From assembly GCA_017654935.2 (NCBI GenBank), contig CM065706.1, forward strand, positions 15,920,559-15,984,558: a stretch of 64,000 nucleotides of DNA, read 5' to 3'. The translations under genes were made by a program, and so were the position numbers. Under the pieces are notes generated by a model. That model was given only the letters and a program-made list of their open reading frames with translations, was not told where the DNA came from and did no database searches. This document shows, piece by piece, positions 24,191 to 34,983 of this stretch (its first letter is position 1; the number at the start of each line of letters is the position of its first letter). This DNA comes from Phymorhynchus buccinoides (lineage: Eukaryota; Mollusca; Gastropoda; Neogastropoda; Raphitomidae).

Positions 24191-24274
24191 ACCTGAGGGC
24201 CTACGGGTGCTCCCTGTGCCATAAGGCATTCAAGCAGAAACAGCACTTAGACAAACACATGCTGTGCCACTCAG
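24191..24274 (+). CDS. Array cassette C4, single C2H2 finger
   Basis: Acceptor GCATGCAG, donor G|GTAAGC. It encodes D-L-R-A-Y-G, C-S-L-C-H-K-A-F, helix K-Q-K-Q-H-L-D-K-H, then M-L-C-H-S. Contacts are Q-1, Q2, H3 and K6. C1 and C4 are the only array cassettes with a GTAAGC rather than GTGAGN donor, slightly closer to consensus. Confidence 0.93.
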
Positions 24275-24389
24275 GTAAGCTGCTGTGTTTTTCTGTCTGT
24301 GTTTGTGGCGATGTTTGTGAAGAGTCTGTTGCATTGTTTTGTGCGCGTTTGTACAGATTTCTGTGCTGTGGAAGAAAGAATGGATGTTA

Positions 24390-24640
24390 TATGCAAAATT
24401 GCACTTGTTTTGTTGATTAAAAAAAAAATGTTGCTGTGCTGTTAAAAAAAGAACTGAAGTTATTTGCGAAAAAAAGCTTTTCTGTGTTATTAAAGAAAGA
24501 AATATGTCCAGAATTGCACTTGTTTTGTTGTCATTGCTGATTATTAAAAAAACCACTATTATATGCAAATTGCACTTGTTTTATTGTCATTGCTGATTAT
24601 AAAAACAACTTTATGCAAAATTGCACTTGTTTTATTGATA
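24390..24640. repeat. Diverged tandem repeat
   Basis: AATTGCACTTGTTTTGTTG-like words recur four times with variable A-rich spacers. Confidence 0.55.
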
Positions 24641-26031
24641 CTGCGAGTGTTTAAAAACATGTATTTGTGGTGGTCTTTTTCTGCTTTCAACAAAAAAGTG
24701 TTGTATTTTTAATGTGTTGTTGTGTTTAGATGTGAACCATTTTGAAATACAAGTTTAAAGTGTTGTGTTTGGGGACATTTGGCTTTTGTACCACCATATG
24801 CTTAATTCAGATTGTTTGATGATGATATAAATCTGTTTAGCCATCATTTGCACTGTGGTAATGATTTTTTTTTCATCATGACTCCCACACTTCCAGCTTC
24901 ATCAGTATTTAGGCTTGTGTAAATATTGACAGAATAAGTTGCAAGAAATAATGCATCAATTTAGCTACACAGATACCACATAACACTTCCACCCCAAATG
25001 TTTTACTTAAGGCAACAACAGTTTGCGAGTTGTGATGTGGCTTCTTTTTTTTTTTAAATAAAATAAACTTACAATTTCCCCAAATTTTTATTTAAAAGCA
25101 AGAATGAAATTTTATTTTTAGGAGCAAGCAGAAAAACTATTTTTATTTCAAGGTTAGATGCAGCCAATGATTTTTATTATGTACAGGCACACCTAGAAGT
25201 AACAGAAGACTCGCTGGAAAGAAATATATGTTGTGCTATTATTTGCAAAGAAAAACATGTGTCTGCATGAAATTTTCACATTTACAAAAAATGCAAAACT
25301 TATGTTCCTAATTTACTTGAAAATGATCCATGTGGAGACTAATGTATAATAGATGCTAATTATTTCATGGAAAATATACATTTAGGGTCTTAGCTTTGTA
25401 CACACATTTTGAATTTCCTAACAGATTTAGTTCCAAGGGACAGGGTGTGGTAATTATCCGAAAGTTGAAATTCTAAGTATCATTCTGAAGTGGCAAAAGC
25501 TTTTTGTCAGTTCTCCTCCATATTTCTTCCATTTCCACACACACCCTGTGGGTTTGTTTTTCTGCAGAAATATATAAAGTTTGGTCATTTTGGTTACCAA
25601 AAGTACCAAAGGTGTGTGCACAGGGAGATGAAGCTCGATGTATCAAAATACTGACTTTGTTTTCTCCAGGGCATAATTAAGTGCTTGGAAATAGAACTTA
25701 GTTTATTAATTATTTTTAACAAGTTCCAAATACAACTTATGATGAAAAGGGTTTTTTGTATGTTTGAAACTACTATTCATTAAAATGTAGTTCGTTTTTA
25801 ACAAGGGCCAAATCTTATTAGCAAATATGTTTTGAAAATAAGTTAAATTAAGTGATTCCCTGTCTCTCCACTTTTCTGAGCAATAATGATGAAAACGTTG
25901 TAAGAAAATCAAAGACGCATTACTATGTCAAAAAGTTGCCCATCTTCCACCACCCAACCTGGTATGCCCCAAACCACCCACCCTGGTATACCCCAAACCA
26001 CCCTCCCTGGTATACCCCAATATGAAATGTA

Positions 26032-26623
26032 TACCGTAAAATTTGGACTGTAGAACGCACCAGTATGAAAACACACCCCTTTGATTTACAGAACTTTAGT
26101 TGTTATTCACAAGTAAGAAACTGTGCTTATAAATCGCACTGAAAATTACTTGCTCATAAAAGCCAGAGAAACAAGCTGTAGACTTGGCCTATGTTACCAT
26201 AAAAAATTCAACACATGTGCACAAAAGGAACACAAAAATAGAAGTACGGGTACAACAACATGAGCACTTCATGCCCTGAAACACTTATAGAGTGAAGATT
26301 TAATTTTACTAAGAGTCGAAAGCTCAGAACAGACTTGAGAATAAATAAGACAGAAATACTTATAAAGCAAAGATATTAATTTAATTTTTGTCAAAAGCTC
26401 AGAACAGACTTGAGAAGAAGGCAGAAACACTTATAAAGTAAAGATGTAAATACTCATTTTGTCAAAAGCTTAGCATAGACTTGAGACTAACACAGCTGAC
26501 AGATTCAAATAAACATTGATAAATTGATTGATAAATATAGAATTAAAAAAATCCACAAGCAATCCACAGAAATTGCATGGTCCAACGTTGAGGAAAAATT
26601 AGCGGCTTATAGTCAATTTTACG
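26032..26623. mobile_element. TIR element, TACCGTAAAATT subfamily, left copy
   Basis: Left end TACCGTAAAATTTGGACTGT. Right end GGCTTATAGTCAATTTTACG. A related end pair bounds about 28114-29807 in the right copy of the segmental duplication. Internal AAGCTCAGAACAGACTTGAG is repeated at about 26310 and 26395. Confidence 0.6.
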
Positions 26624-26717
26624 TGAGCATATCATCATGGATGTCATGATGTCCCTGTTGACGGGTTGGTGGGTTGTCTTTGTATCTCTGTTCTGCACCC
26701 TTTGCTTGGGGCCACAG

Positions 26718-26801
26718 ACATGAGGGCCTATCCTTGCTCCATGTGCCATAAGGCCTTCAAACAGAAACAGCACTTGGACAAACACCTTCACGTCCATTCT
26801 G
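26718..26801 (+). CDS. Array cassette C5, single C2H2 finger
   Basis: Acceptor GGCCACAG, donor G|GTGAGC. It encodes D-M-R-A-Y-P, C-S-M-C-H-K-A-F, helix K-Q-K-Q-H-L-D-K-H, then L-H-V-H-S. Valine replaces the usual cysteine before the last histidine. Contacts are Q-1, Q2, H3 and K6. It differs from C7 by one base, which changes Ala to Gly in C7. It lacks the TTTCATG upstream block seen before C6. Confidence 0.93.
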
Positions 26802-27332
26802 GTGAGCTGTTCAGGCAGCTTTGTGCCTGTTCATTTTTTCTCATCTCGATGAACAGAATGCCAACATGTTCAAAATCAAATTTCATGTCAAGTCGATTTG
26901 GATGTAGTAGTCTGAAGTTAAAACGACTCATAGCTGGGATGATTTCAATGTTTTTATTTCTGTAGTAGACGATTCCACCTGATTTTGCATGCCACTGAAG
27001 AAGAAAGTGCTTAGAACAAGCATTTTAAATCTCTTTGGTTCACATCAATAAAGGCTATTGACTTGTTTTGAGACTGAGAAGATAGCAAGCTAGAATATGG
27101 TGTATTGTGTCTACAGAGATTTGAAATGCAGTTAGCTGGATCCACTTAGATCTTTTTCATGTCTTATTAAAGTTAAGTGACCTTTTCCCCCTCATACATT
27201 CATTCACACAGTCGCATCACACTCGTACACACTGTTTGTTTAAAAGCAATGTGTAAACTGTAGAAAGAAAAGCCCCCTAACAAGGCGTGATAGTGTGATT
27301 TTCCCTCTTTCATGCTCCCCTTGGGGCCACAG
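26802..27332. other. Intron C5-C6
   Basis: 531 bp, duplicated as the C7-C8 intron. No inserted element. The last 60 nt hold the shared AAAGCCCCCTAACAAGGCG and TTTCATGCTCCCC block. Confidence 0.6.
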
Positions 27333-27416
27333 AACTGAGGGCCTATGCGTGCTCCCTGTGCCATAAGGCCTTCAAACAGAAACAGACCTTGGAAAAACAC
27401 CTTCACGTCCACTCTG
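27333..27416 (+). CDS. Array cassette C6, single C2H2 finger with altered helix
   Basis: Acceptor GGCCACAG, donor G|GTGAGA. The first codon becomes GAA, so the linker starts E-L-R-A-Y-A instead of D-V-R. Finger C-S-L-C-H-K-A-F, helix K-Q-K-Q-T-L-E-K-H, then L-H-V-H-S. Threonine replaces histidine at helix position 3, the residue that usually reads the middle base. Zinc ligands are intact. The 84 nt are identical to C8. Confidence 0.93.
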
Positions 27417-28224
27417 GTGAGATGCTCAGGCAGCTTTTTGGCAACCGTGATGAACAGAAAATGCCACTAGGGCTCAGGCTTTGTTGTAAAGAATTTTGTA
27501 GTTTGAAGTTTAGCCAGATTTGGTTTCTGGCCCCTTAGTAATGAACAAAATTTTAAAGACATAATTCTTCGTAACATTCTCTGTAGCAGTAAAAGTTTCT
27601 TCGTTTCTCCCCCACATTCTTTTTCCCGCAAACCCCCCCTTTTTTTTCTTTTCTATTAGTAAAAAAATAGATGTAGTTTGCTAACTTTAATTTGCACAGG
27701 GAGATGAAGCTTGATGTATCAAAATACTGACTTTTTCTTTACTCCAGAGCATTATCAAGTGCTTCAAAATGAAACCTCCTTCAGTGTTTATATTTTTAAA
27801 AGTTCAATTTTATTTTTTTTAATGAAAACATGTTTTTAATATTCCAAACTATTCATTAATGTAGTTCCTTTAAAGTGCCATATTAAAATCTTATGAACAA
27901 AAATATTTTTTAATTAATATAATTATACATGTTGAAGCATTGAAATTGAAGGATCTTATATCGCTACAGTCCACTTTTCTCAGCAAAATTGATATAAAAT
28001 CACAAAAAAACATTGTTTGAAAATCCAACAGTGAAACACGCATTAGTATGTCAAAAAGTTGCCCATCTTCTACCACCTTGTAGCCTTTCTTGTTTACCCC
28101 AGTATAAAAAGTATACCGTAAAATTCGGACTGTAGATTGCACCGCTATGTGAGCTGCATCCCTTCATTAGATATTTATGCACATGTAAGCTGGAATGGTT
28201 TATAAACCACGCTGAAAATTACAC

Positions 28225-29065
28225 ACTCATGCAGAGCTTTAGATAGTTGGCAGGCCCGGGACATTGACCCGTATTGAAGGTGATTTGACCGCTCATTTTA
28301 TGCACGCAGGGGTCATCTGACCCATGAAGTTTGTAACAAAATTTAAGTGTAATACTACAGTGACACATTACTGGCCCATTACTTTGGAAATTGACCCATC
28401 ATTTTCTGTAAGCAGGGGTCATATCGTCGCTGTCCGACGCTAACCGTGTATTTACACAATCAGTGATTTTACAGGAGCATCAAAAAACATATTGTCGCCT
28501 GCTACAAAGTCAATCCCCATTTGATATATGCTTGACCCTTCTTCTTTACCAATGAGTAAACATGTGACACAATAAAAGTTGCATTAACACCCAAAATGTT
28601 CGTGATAATTCAGTTAAACACAGTTAGTCACGAAGTTAGTGCATTGTTCTCACAATGGGAGATACGACAGCTGCCGGCAGTTACACGATTAGCATGACCA
28701 GTTACACGCTTATCGCGTCAAAAAACCAGCAACAACCCGCCACATACACGATTATTTCCGTGGTATCATGTAACAAATTTGAGCATTTTCATTGGTCGCA
28801 GACACAAGATATTTATAGAAGACCTGCGTGAGGTCACTGGAAGGAGTTTCAGTAAAAAATCTATTTTTGTCAAATTTTGTAGATACACGGTTAGCGTCGG
28901 ACAGCGACGATATGACCCATGAAGTTTGTAACAAAATTTAAGTGTAATAGTACTAAATACTACAGTGACATATTACTGGCCCTTTACTTTGGAAATTGAC
29001 CCATCATTTCCTGTAAGCAGGGGTCATTATGATCCATTAAGTTAGAAAACAGTCTGAAGCTCTGC
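28225..29065. mobile_element. TIR element with internal duplication, interrupted by a second TIR element
   Basis: Outer ends read ATGCAGAGCTTTAGA and TCTGAAGCTCTGCGCAT. Inside, a block starting GACCCATGAAGTTTGTAAC and ending GTAAGCAGGGGTCAT occurs twice (about 28318-28415 and 28914-29020). Between the two blocks lies a separate element at about 28425-28911. The left duplicate at about 26155 shows no insertion here. Confidence 0.7.
28425..28911. mobile_element. Nested TIR element (CGTCGCTGTCCGACGC ends)
   Basis: Left end CGTCGCTGTCCGACGCTAAC, with the right end its exact inverse (GTTAGCGTCGGACAGCGACG). Flanked by ATAT on both sides, a likely target duplication. Contains TTACACGATTA..TTACACGCTTA repeats. 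About 485 bp, non-coding. The near-identical ends suggest recent insertion. Confidence 0.8.
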
Positions 29066-29309
29066 GCATACACACACATTTGAGAAACAAACTGAACATG
29101 TATCCTACCTATCACAGGAAATCAACACATGCGCGAAAAGGAACAAAATACAGAAATTGGTACGATGTGAGCATTTTTTTATGCTTCGAAAACGCTTATA
29201 AACTGAAGATTACAATTCATTTAGTCAGAAGCTCAGAACAGATGAGAGGATAAGACAGAAGCAATTATAAAGTGAAGATAAATGAAAAGGCTGGAATAGA
29301 CCTGAGAGT

Positions 29310-29643
29310 AAGGGGCCTGCTACACTGCATACGATTCCATTCACTACGATCCAATTTTGACATCTGTGAGGCATGATTGATGTGACATTCTACTGTCTAA
29401 ATAAATCTGATGAAATCCTACTAGGGTTTTTTCCACTATATTTGTAGTCTCCTGTAATCGAATCTGATAAATTATCTTATTTTTGTATCAGACTTTTTTT
29501 TTTTTAATTCGTGTATTGCGGTCTACATAAATATAGTGAACGAAAATAGAGTTATTTTTAGACAAATATTTCATGTGTATCATGATTCATAGACAATCGT
29601 ATCGTATTGGGGTAAAAATGTATGAAGTGTGACTGGCCCTTAA
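29310..29643. mobile_element. TIR element (TAAGGGGCC ends)
   Basis: Left TAAGGGGCCTGCTACACTGC, right end ACACTTCATAC-type inverse, closing GTGTGACTGGCCCTTAA. About 330 bp, inserted only in the right copy of the segmental duplication. A TA or TAA target duplication is possible. Confidence 0.65.
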
Positions 29644-29899
29644 GACAGCTCAGTAATTCATTAATATTGATCACATATTGATAGATTGAAAGAAAAAGTT
29701 AGAATTGAAAAGAAAAAAGAAAAAATTGGCAGGCAAGTCACTTCAGTGTATAAGCCTCATGAACCAAAGTTGCAGAAACATTTGCGGCTAATAGTCCGAA
29801 TTTTATGGGAACATGCCACCTTGGATCCTGTGATGTTGATGTTGACGGGTCCGTTGGTTGTCTGTTTGTTTGTTCTGCACCCTTTGCTTGGGGCCACAG

Positions 29900-29983
29900 A
29901 CATGAGGGGCTATCCTTGCTCCATGTGCCATAAGGCCTTCAAACAGAAACAGCACTTGGACAAACACCTTCACGTCCATTCTG
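29900..29983 (+). CDS. Array cassette C7, single C2H2 finger
   Basis: Segmental duplicate of C5, with D-M-R-G-Y-P at the linker (Ala to Gly). Otherwise C-S-M-C-H-K-A-F, helix K-Q-K-Q-H-L-D-K-H, then L-H-V-H-S. Acceptor GGCCACAG, donor G|GTGAGC. The exon is almost unchanged while the following intron has accumulated small differences and indels, hinting at purifying selection or conversion. Confidence 0.93.
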
Positions 29984-30516
29984 GTGAGCCAGGTGTCCAG
30001 GCAAAAACATTGTGCCTGTTCACTTTTTCTCATCTCGATAAACAAAATGCCCACATGTTCAAAATCAAATTCCATCTCAGTCAAATTGAATGTAGTAGTC
30101 TGAAGTTAAAATGACGTAGCTGGGATAGACTAAATTTTTCTTATTTCTGTAGGAAACAATTCCACCTGAATTTGCATGATATTGAAAAACAAAAATTGCA
30201 TAGAACCAGTATTGTTTGTAATCACTTCAATCACATCTGAAATTGCTAATGACTTGTCTTGAGATTGAAAAGAAACCAACCTAGAATGAATGCGTATTTT
30301 ATCTACAGAGTGTTAAAATAGTGTTTGCTGGAACCACTTTGTATAAGTCTTTTTTGAAAGTGAAAGTCTTTTTTTTTTCTCATACATTCACACAGTCACA
30401 TCACACTCGTACACACTGTTTGTTTAAAAGCAATGTGCAAACTGTAGAAAGAAAAGCCCCCTAACAAGGCGTGATAGTGTGATTTTCCCTCTTTCATGCT
30501 CCCCTTGGGGCCACAG

Positions 30517-30600
30517 AACTGAGGGCCTATGCGTGCTCCCTGTGCCATAAGGCCTTCAAACAGAAACAGACCTTGGAAAAACACCTTCACGTCCACTCTG
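30517..30600 (+). CDS. Array cassette C8, single C2H2 finger with altered helix
   Basis: All 84 nt are identical to C6, including E-L-R-A-Y-A and helix K-Q-K-Q-T-L-E-K-H with Thr at position 3. Acceptor GGCCACAG, donor G|GTGAGA. If both copies are used, the protein would carry two identical T3 fingers alternating with two H3 fingers (C5-C6-C7-C8). Confidence 0.93.
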
Positions 30601-30973
30601 GTGAGATGCTCAGGCAGCTTTTTGGCAATTCAGGCAACAAAAAATGTCGCTAGGGCTATTGTGGTTTGAAGTTTAACCACCCTAAACAGGTTAGGTTTCT
30701 GTCCCCGTTGTAACAGAATATCCCTGAATCTGCTTACAGTTGAGCAACAAAAATCCACCTTAAACTGATATTATTTGGTTTCATTTTCTTGTTAGAAATG
30801 ACTGTTTATTTGTTAATTGTTAGAAAAGGAAATTCACAAGGTATGTTTTTCTCATATGCATGCACACACATTCACACCATGCTCACACACACACTATAAA
30901 AGAAAAAGCCCCCTAGCAAGGCATGACAGTATTGTTTTCCCTCTTTCATGCTCCCCTTCCCTTTGGGCCACAG

Positions 30974-31057
30974 ACCTGAGGGCGTACGCTTGTTCCCTGT
31001 GCCATAAGGCCTTCAAACAGAAACAGCATTTGGAACAGCATCTAATCTGCCATTCCG
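30974..31057 (+). CDS. Array cassette C9, single C2H2 finger
   Basis: Acceptor GGCCACAG, donor G|GTGAGC. It encodes D-L-R-A-Y-A, C-S-L-C-H-K-A-F, helix K-Q-K-Q-H-L-E-Q-H, then L-I-C-H-S. Position 6 is Gln rather than Lys/Arg, the only such change in the array. The intron before it (30601-30973) is among the shortest and carries the shared GCATGACAGT..TTTCATGCTCCCC block. Confidence 0.93.
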
Positions 31058-31500
31058 GTGAGCTGTGTAGGCAGCCATTGGCTTGCTCAGTTTTATCAGC
31101 TCAGATGAACAAAATGTTATCACTTAACTAGTAGTAGAAGCATTTTTAAAGACTGAATTTTATGGAGGCTAAGGGCTTTGTTGTGAAGAAATTGTAGTTT
31201 GCGTTTTGATCCATGTAACAATGGAATCCTTATTCTGCATGCGTTATTAAGTCTGCCTAGGACTGGTATTGTTTGATTCTACTTTGTTTATGTATAACGT
31301 AGCTTTTAAATTGTTTTGAGCTTGAAAAAGAAATTGACCTGAAGTATGTACTATTTTCTTATATCACATACATGCACACACAGTCACATCATGCCCATAC
31401 ACACGCAATGTGTACAAAGAAAGTTGTGTGGAAAGAAAAGCCCCTTAGCAAGGCGTGATAGTGTTATCTTCCCTCTTTCATGCTCCCCTTGGGGCCACAG

Positions 31501-31584
31501 AACTGAGGGCCTATGCGTGCTCCCTGTGCCATAAGGCCTTCAAACAGAAACAGCATTTGGACAAACACCTAATCTGCCATTCCG
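31501..31584 (+). CDS. Array cassette C10, single C2H2 finger
   Basis: Acceptor GGCCACAG, donor G|GTGAGC. It starts E-L-R-A-Y-A (as C6 and C8) and continues C-S-L-C-H-K-A-F, helix K-Q-K-Q-H-L-D-K-H, then L-I-C-H-S (as C9). It looks like a mosaic of the C6/C8 start and the C9 end, consistent with unequal exchange or conversion. The intron from C9 is 443 bp. Confidence 0.93.
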
Positions 31585-31675
31585 GTGAGCCGTTAAGGCA
31601 GCGATGTGCCTGCTCCTTTTTTTTTCCAACTTTTTTTTTTACGAGAATGCGATAATTTTGGAAGCTGAACCATTT

Positions 31676-31957
31676 TTAACCCTCTTGCATTAATTATTCA
31701 GCCAGTATTACTGGCCAATCAGAAGTTGTTTCCATGTATTCAAAGCGGCCTTAGCTCGCCCCCACTCTGAGTCCCCCTCTGATGGTATTTTCATCACATT
31801 CACAAAGTTCTGGCTTGTTATGCACACACTATAAAGAAGCTTCTCTCTTGAAGCGATGCGATAACTTGTATGACGCTTCGGTTCTTCAAAAATGTATGAA
31901 AGTGTCTGAACACTAGAAGAGATTTCTTTGTAACATGTGCAAATGCAAGAGGGTTAA
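31676..31957. mobile_element. TTAA-flanked TIR element, second type
   Basis: Ends TTAACCCTCTTGCATTAA and ATGCAAGAGGGTTAA. TTAA target site as for piggyBac, but the interior differs from the CGCCGCCA family. About 280 bp, non-coding. Confidence 0.7.
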
Positions 31958-32140
31958 AGACCGTATTCTGTCTTGGCTAGGGGCTTGTCATAAAGAGCAT
32001 TGCTACCTCAAATTAAAGCCTTCTTAAGCAGATGTTTCAGTCTCTGTTGAAATAAAATCTACCTGAATCTGCATGCTGTTAAGAAATTAATTACCATCTG
32101 AAATATGAATTCTGTTTGAAAAAGAATGCTATTTTGCATT

Positions 32141-32702
32141 TACCGTATTTTTCGGATCATTAGGCGCTGCTGTGTATAAAGCGAATAGGGCAATTTTCAA
32201 GAAAAATTTGAAAAAAGTCAAGTAAAAGGCGCCCTCGTTTATAAGGTACCTCACAAAAGAAAGTCAAACTTTGAAGCCTGTACGCGTCCTGTAAACGCCT
32301 ACCGACCGTCATTACTGCTGTCATAAACGAGAGTTGGCTCCCCTTTCAAATAGTCAAACTTCCTGTTGTTGTGTTTGGACAATTCTTCGCAAAGACTAAT
32401 AGAATTATGGTATTTTAAGCTCTACAACGATGCTTTTTACATTCAATAAAGGGTTATGACATCTGTTGGACGGTATCTCGGACGATAATAGGGATTTTGA
32501 AGCATTGTAGCATGAGTATTCGTCGTATTGGTGACTCATGACCACTTTCGATATCTGACTCACAGTAGACTACTGAACACGGCAATCATTGCCTCTCTTC
32601 TCACGATTTTGTTCACTAATAGGGCGCCCTCATTTATTAGGCGCATAGGTCGAAATTGCACAGAGAGAAAAAAAATCGCCTTATAACCCGAAAATTACGG
32701 TA
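32141..32702. mobile_element. TACCGTATTTTACGG-family TIR element
   Basis: Left TACCGTATTTTTCGGATCAT then AGGCGC. Right end AATCGCC then TTATAACCCGAAAATTACGG and TA. About 560 bp. Interior CCTCGTTTATAAGG and CCCTCATTTATTAGGCGC echo the ends. Confidence 0.7.
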
Positions 32703-32940
32703 ATCCATATAGTGTTGATCTTTGAAATATTTTTGAAGGCACTTAGACCTTTTGCAGCATAGAATGTTAGCTTACCGAAAATCAGGTGTGTTTTTCCCTG
32801 CATGCATGCATACATTCACACATTAGATGTGATCTGTAAACAAAAGAAAGTTTTTAGACAGTGGAAATAAAAAAGCCCAGTAGCGAAGCATGACGGTGTG
32901 CTTTTCCCTCTTTCATGCTCCCCTTTCCTGTGGGCAACAG

Positions 32941-33024
32941 ACGTGAGGGCCTATGCGTGCTCCCTGTGTCATAAGACCTTCAAACAGAAACAGACCCTGG
33001 ACAAACATCTACACTGTCATTCCG
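32941..33024 (+). CDS. Array cassette C11, single C2H2 finger with altered helix
   Basis: Acceptor GGCAACAG, donor G|GTGAGC. It encodes D-V-R-A-Y-A, C-S-L-C-H-K-T-F, helix K-Q-K-Q-T-L-D-K-H, then L-H-C-H-S. It shares Thr at position 3 with C6 and C8 but has L-D-K, so the change may be independent or exchanged. Thr also replaces Ala just before the conserved Phe. Confidence 0.92.
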
Positions 33025-33908
33025 GTGAGCTGTGAAGGCAGCTATGTGCCTCCTCGTTTTACTTTATTTTCATCGTCTTAGATGGACAAAAAGTTTAGTG
33101 GCTGAAAAAGCAATCTCATCTTTGAACATTGGGGAAGAAATTTTTGTCAACCACTCGTAGATTTGGTAAAATATCTGTGTTCCTGAAATCCTCATGATTT
33201 AAAAAAAAAAAGTGCTTGTTAAAAGTTCAAATACACTTAAAAGTTGAGTTTGAAAAGAAAGTTTTTATAGTTGTATTTATACGAACTAAAATCGCCCTAT
33301 AGAAAATCCCTGTGACATGTATGTAATGAGAGAAAATCTTTGTCCTTACCTTCTTTGTTAGAATGTTTCACTTATATGGCTAAGCATGCAAACTGAATTT
33401 TAGTTTTGAGTGACAGGGCATTTGTGTGTGGATGGAATTCGGTGAAGAGGTATGGGGGAGAAGGAGACTTTTTTTTTTAATGTCATAAGTCTACAAATGG
33501 ATGGTCAATGGAACAGTTGTTACATACTGCGATCTTGCTGAGCTATCCTAGCAAGATCGCAAGATGTGTAGGTTCATTGTTTTGAAGAAGTAGGACATAA
33601 AAAGTAAATAAAACTTTTTTTGTTGGAGAAGCATATGATTTTCAAACAACTTGTAAAAAAGAAATTATGAGGTAAGACAATTTTCTCATTTAATTACGTT
33701 TTACATGAAACATGTATGCCTAAGTTGCGTCACACTCGCATAACACACACACACACACACATTGTATGTACACACTCACGCACTTGTGCACGCACTCCTG
33801 CACTGTAGAGGAAAAGTTGTGTAGGTTATAGAAGGAAAGGTGCCCCCTAGGCAGACATGACAGAATTGTTGTTCCCTCTTTCATGTTCTCCCTTCCTGTG
33901 GGCTACAG
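33025..33908. other. Intron C11-C12
   Basis: 884 bp. A 12-bp hairpin pairs TGCGATCTTGCT with AGCAAGATCGCA near 33528-33562, followed by a (CA)n patch at 33745-33761. Nothing else seen. Confidence 0.55.
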
Positions 33909-33992
33909 ACGTGAGGGCCTATGCGTGCTCCCTGTGCCATAAGGCCTTCAAACAAAAAGAGCACTTGGACAAACACCTTCACTGCCATTCTG
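33909..33992 (+). CDS. Array cassette C12, single C2H2 finger with altered helix
   Basis: Acceptor GGCTACAG, donor G|GTGAGA. It encodes D-V-R-A-Y-A, C-S-L-C-H-K-A-F, helix K-Q-K-E-H-L-D-K-H, then L-H-C-H-S. Position 2 is Glu instead of Gln, the only such change in the array; position 2 contacts the opposite strand in the canonical model. A large foldback starts about 160 bp downstream of its donor. Confidence 0.92.
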
Positions 33993-34152
33993 GTGAGACT
34001 TTGGGGGCAGTGTATGTCCGCTCATTTTTTTCTCGGCTTGAAAAAAAAGCCATCAATTTGGCGTCTGAAACACTCATTTGTGTATACTTCAAAATAAAGA
34101 AAAGGAAAACAATTTTTAAAAAAATAAAGAAAAACACAGGGACTCTTATTCA

Positions 34153-34523
34153 AAAAACAGTTCAAAACGGTAGGTTTCTGTCCCTTTTATTTGAAAAAAA
34201 GCACAGACGTTTCGGAGACTAACTCCGTTTTCAATGTGAAGATAATGAGAGCCAAAGTGTTGGCGAGAGATTTAAATACAAAAGGAAGAGTGAGTAGAAA
34301 TAATAAAATATCAGAAAAACGATGACGTGAAAAAAATGATGACGTGAAATCATTTTTCTGATATTTTAATATTTCTACTCACTCTTCCTTTTGTATTTAA
34401 ATCTCTCGCCAACACTTTGGCTCTCATTATCTTCACATTGAAAACGGAGTTAGTCTCCGAAACGTCTGTACTTTTTTTCAAATAAAAGGGACAGAAACCT
34501 ACCGTTTTGAACTTTGTTTTTTT
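34153..34523. mobile_element. Long foldback with PLE-like tails in both arms
   Basis: Left arm begins AGTTCAAAACGGTAGGTTTC and the right arm ends with its inverse. Arms of about 165 bp match almost perfectly around a centre near 34335. Each arm carries a GACGTTTCGGAG / CTCCGAAACGTC motif. If transcribed in the intron it would form a long double-stranded hairpin. Confidence 0.85.
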
Positions 34524-34983
34524 TTTACTCATTTGTGTAGTTTGTTTTTAAAAACCACATTCTATCTCCGTTTGTGTTTTTCATAAAGAAAATGTAGCAG
34601 CAACAACACAAACAAAAATGGCAGTGAACTTACTCTAGATATACGTTAAAGTCCTTTTACTCTACCTTTTAACTGATTTCACGTAGCCTAACTCTAAAAC
34701 AGATATGAAATTCACTTAGTTGTTTGGGGGATTTACATATGCGTATTCTAATCTGATCTGTCTTTGTGATTACCATGTGCATTAGAATGCTTCTGTGTTA
34801 CGTTTGGATTCTGGTTTTAGTTTGAACGTGAAAGTTTTTGTTGTTGGTTCCTTTGGAACAGAAAAGTTAACAGAGAAGGAGACAAAAATATGAATTTTAG
34901 GAATTTTGTTGATGTAAAGAGTAGTTGATCGGCAAAATATATAAATTACGGTAGTGTTATGGGCAAAGGGATGTATTTCAAAT

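Larger units (their letters stand above)
24275..26717. other. Intron C4-C5
   Basis: Has diverged tandem words (GCAAATTGCACTTGTTTT) at 24390-24640. From about 25600 it is the left copy of a segmental duplication including a TIR element at 26032-26623. From 24650 to 25600 I see nothing. Confidence 0.6.
25600..27440. repeat. Segmental duplication, left copy (contains C5 and C6)
   Basis: Matches 27690-30625 in order: CACAGGGAGATGAAGCT, the GTATACCGTAAAATT element, AGAACAGACTTGAG-type words, the C5/C7 exon, a long intron and the C6/C8 exon. The right copy is longer because of insertions at about 28225-29065 and 29310-29643. Confidence 0.85.
27417..29899. other. Intron C6-C7
   Basis: From about 27690 it is the right copy of the segmental duplication, interrupted by a nested TIR complex (about 28225-29065) and another TIR element (29310-29643). 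No coding content. Confidence 0.65.
27690..30625. repeat. Segmental duplication, right copy (contains C7 and C8)
   Basis: Right partner of 25600-27440. Exons are offset by 3182-3184 bp, but the region before the insertions by only about 2080 bp, so roughly 1.1 kb of the difference is insertion. The left copy therefore serves as an empty-site reference. Confidence 0.85.
31585..32940. other. Intron C10-C11
   Basis: Contains a TTAA element (31676-31957) and a TACCGTATTT-family element (32141-32702), then the TTTCATG block before C11. Confidence 0.6.

Noticed and set aside
33528..33562. Rho-independent-terminator-like hairpin
   Set aside because: A 12-bp stem in a eukaryotic intron, with no terminator function expected; probably a repeat remnant.
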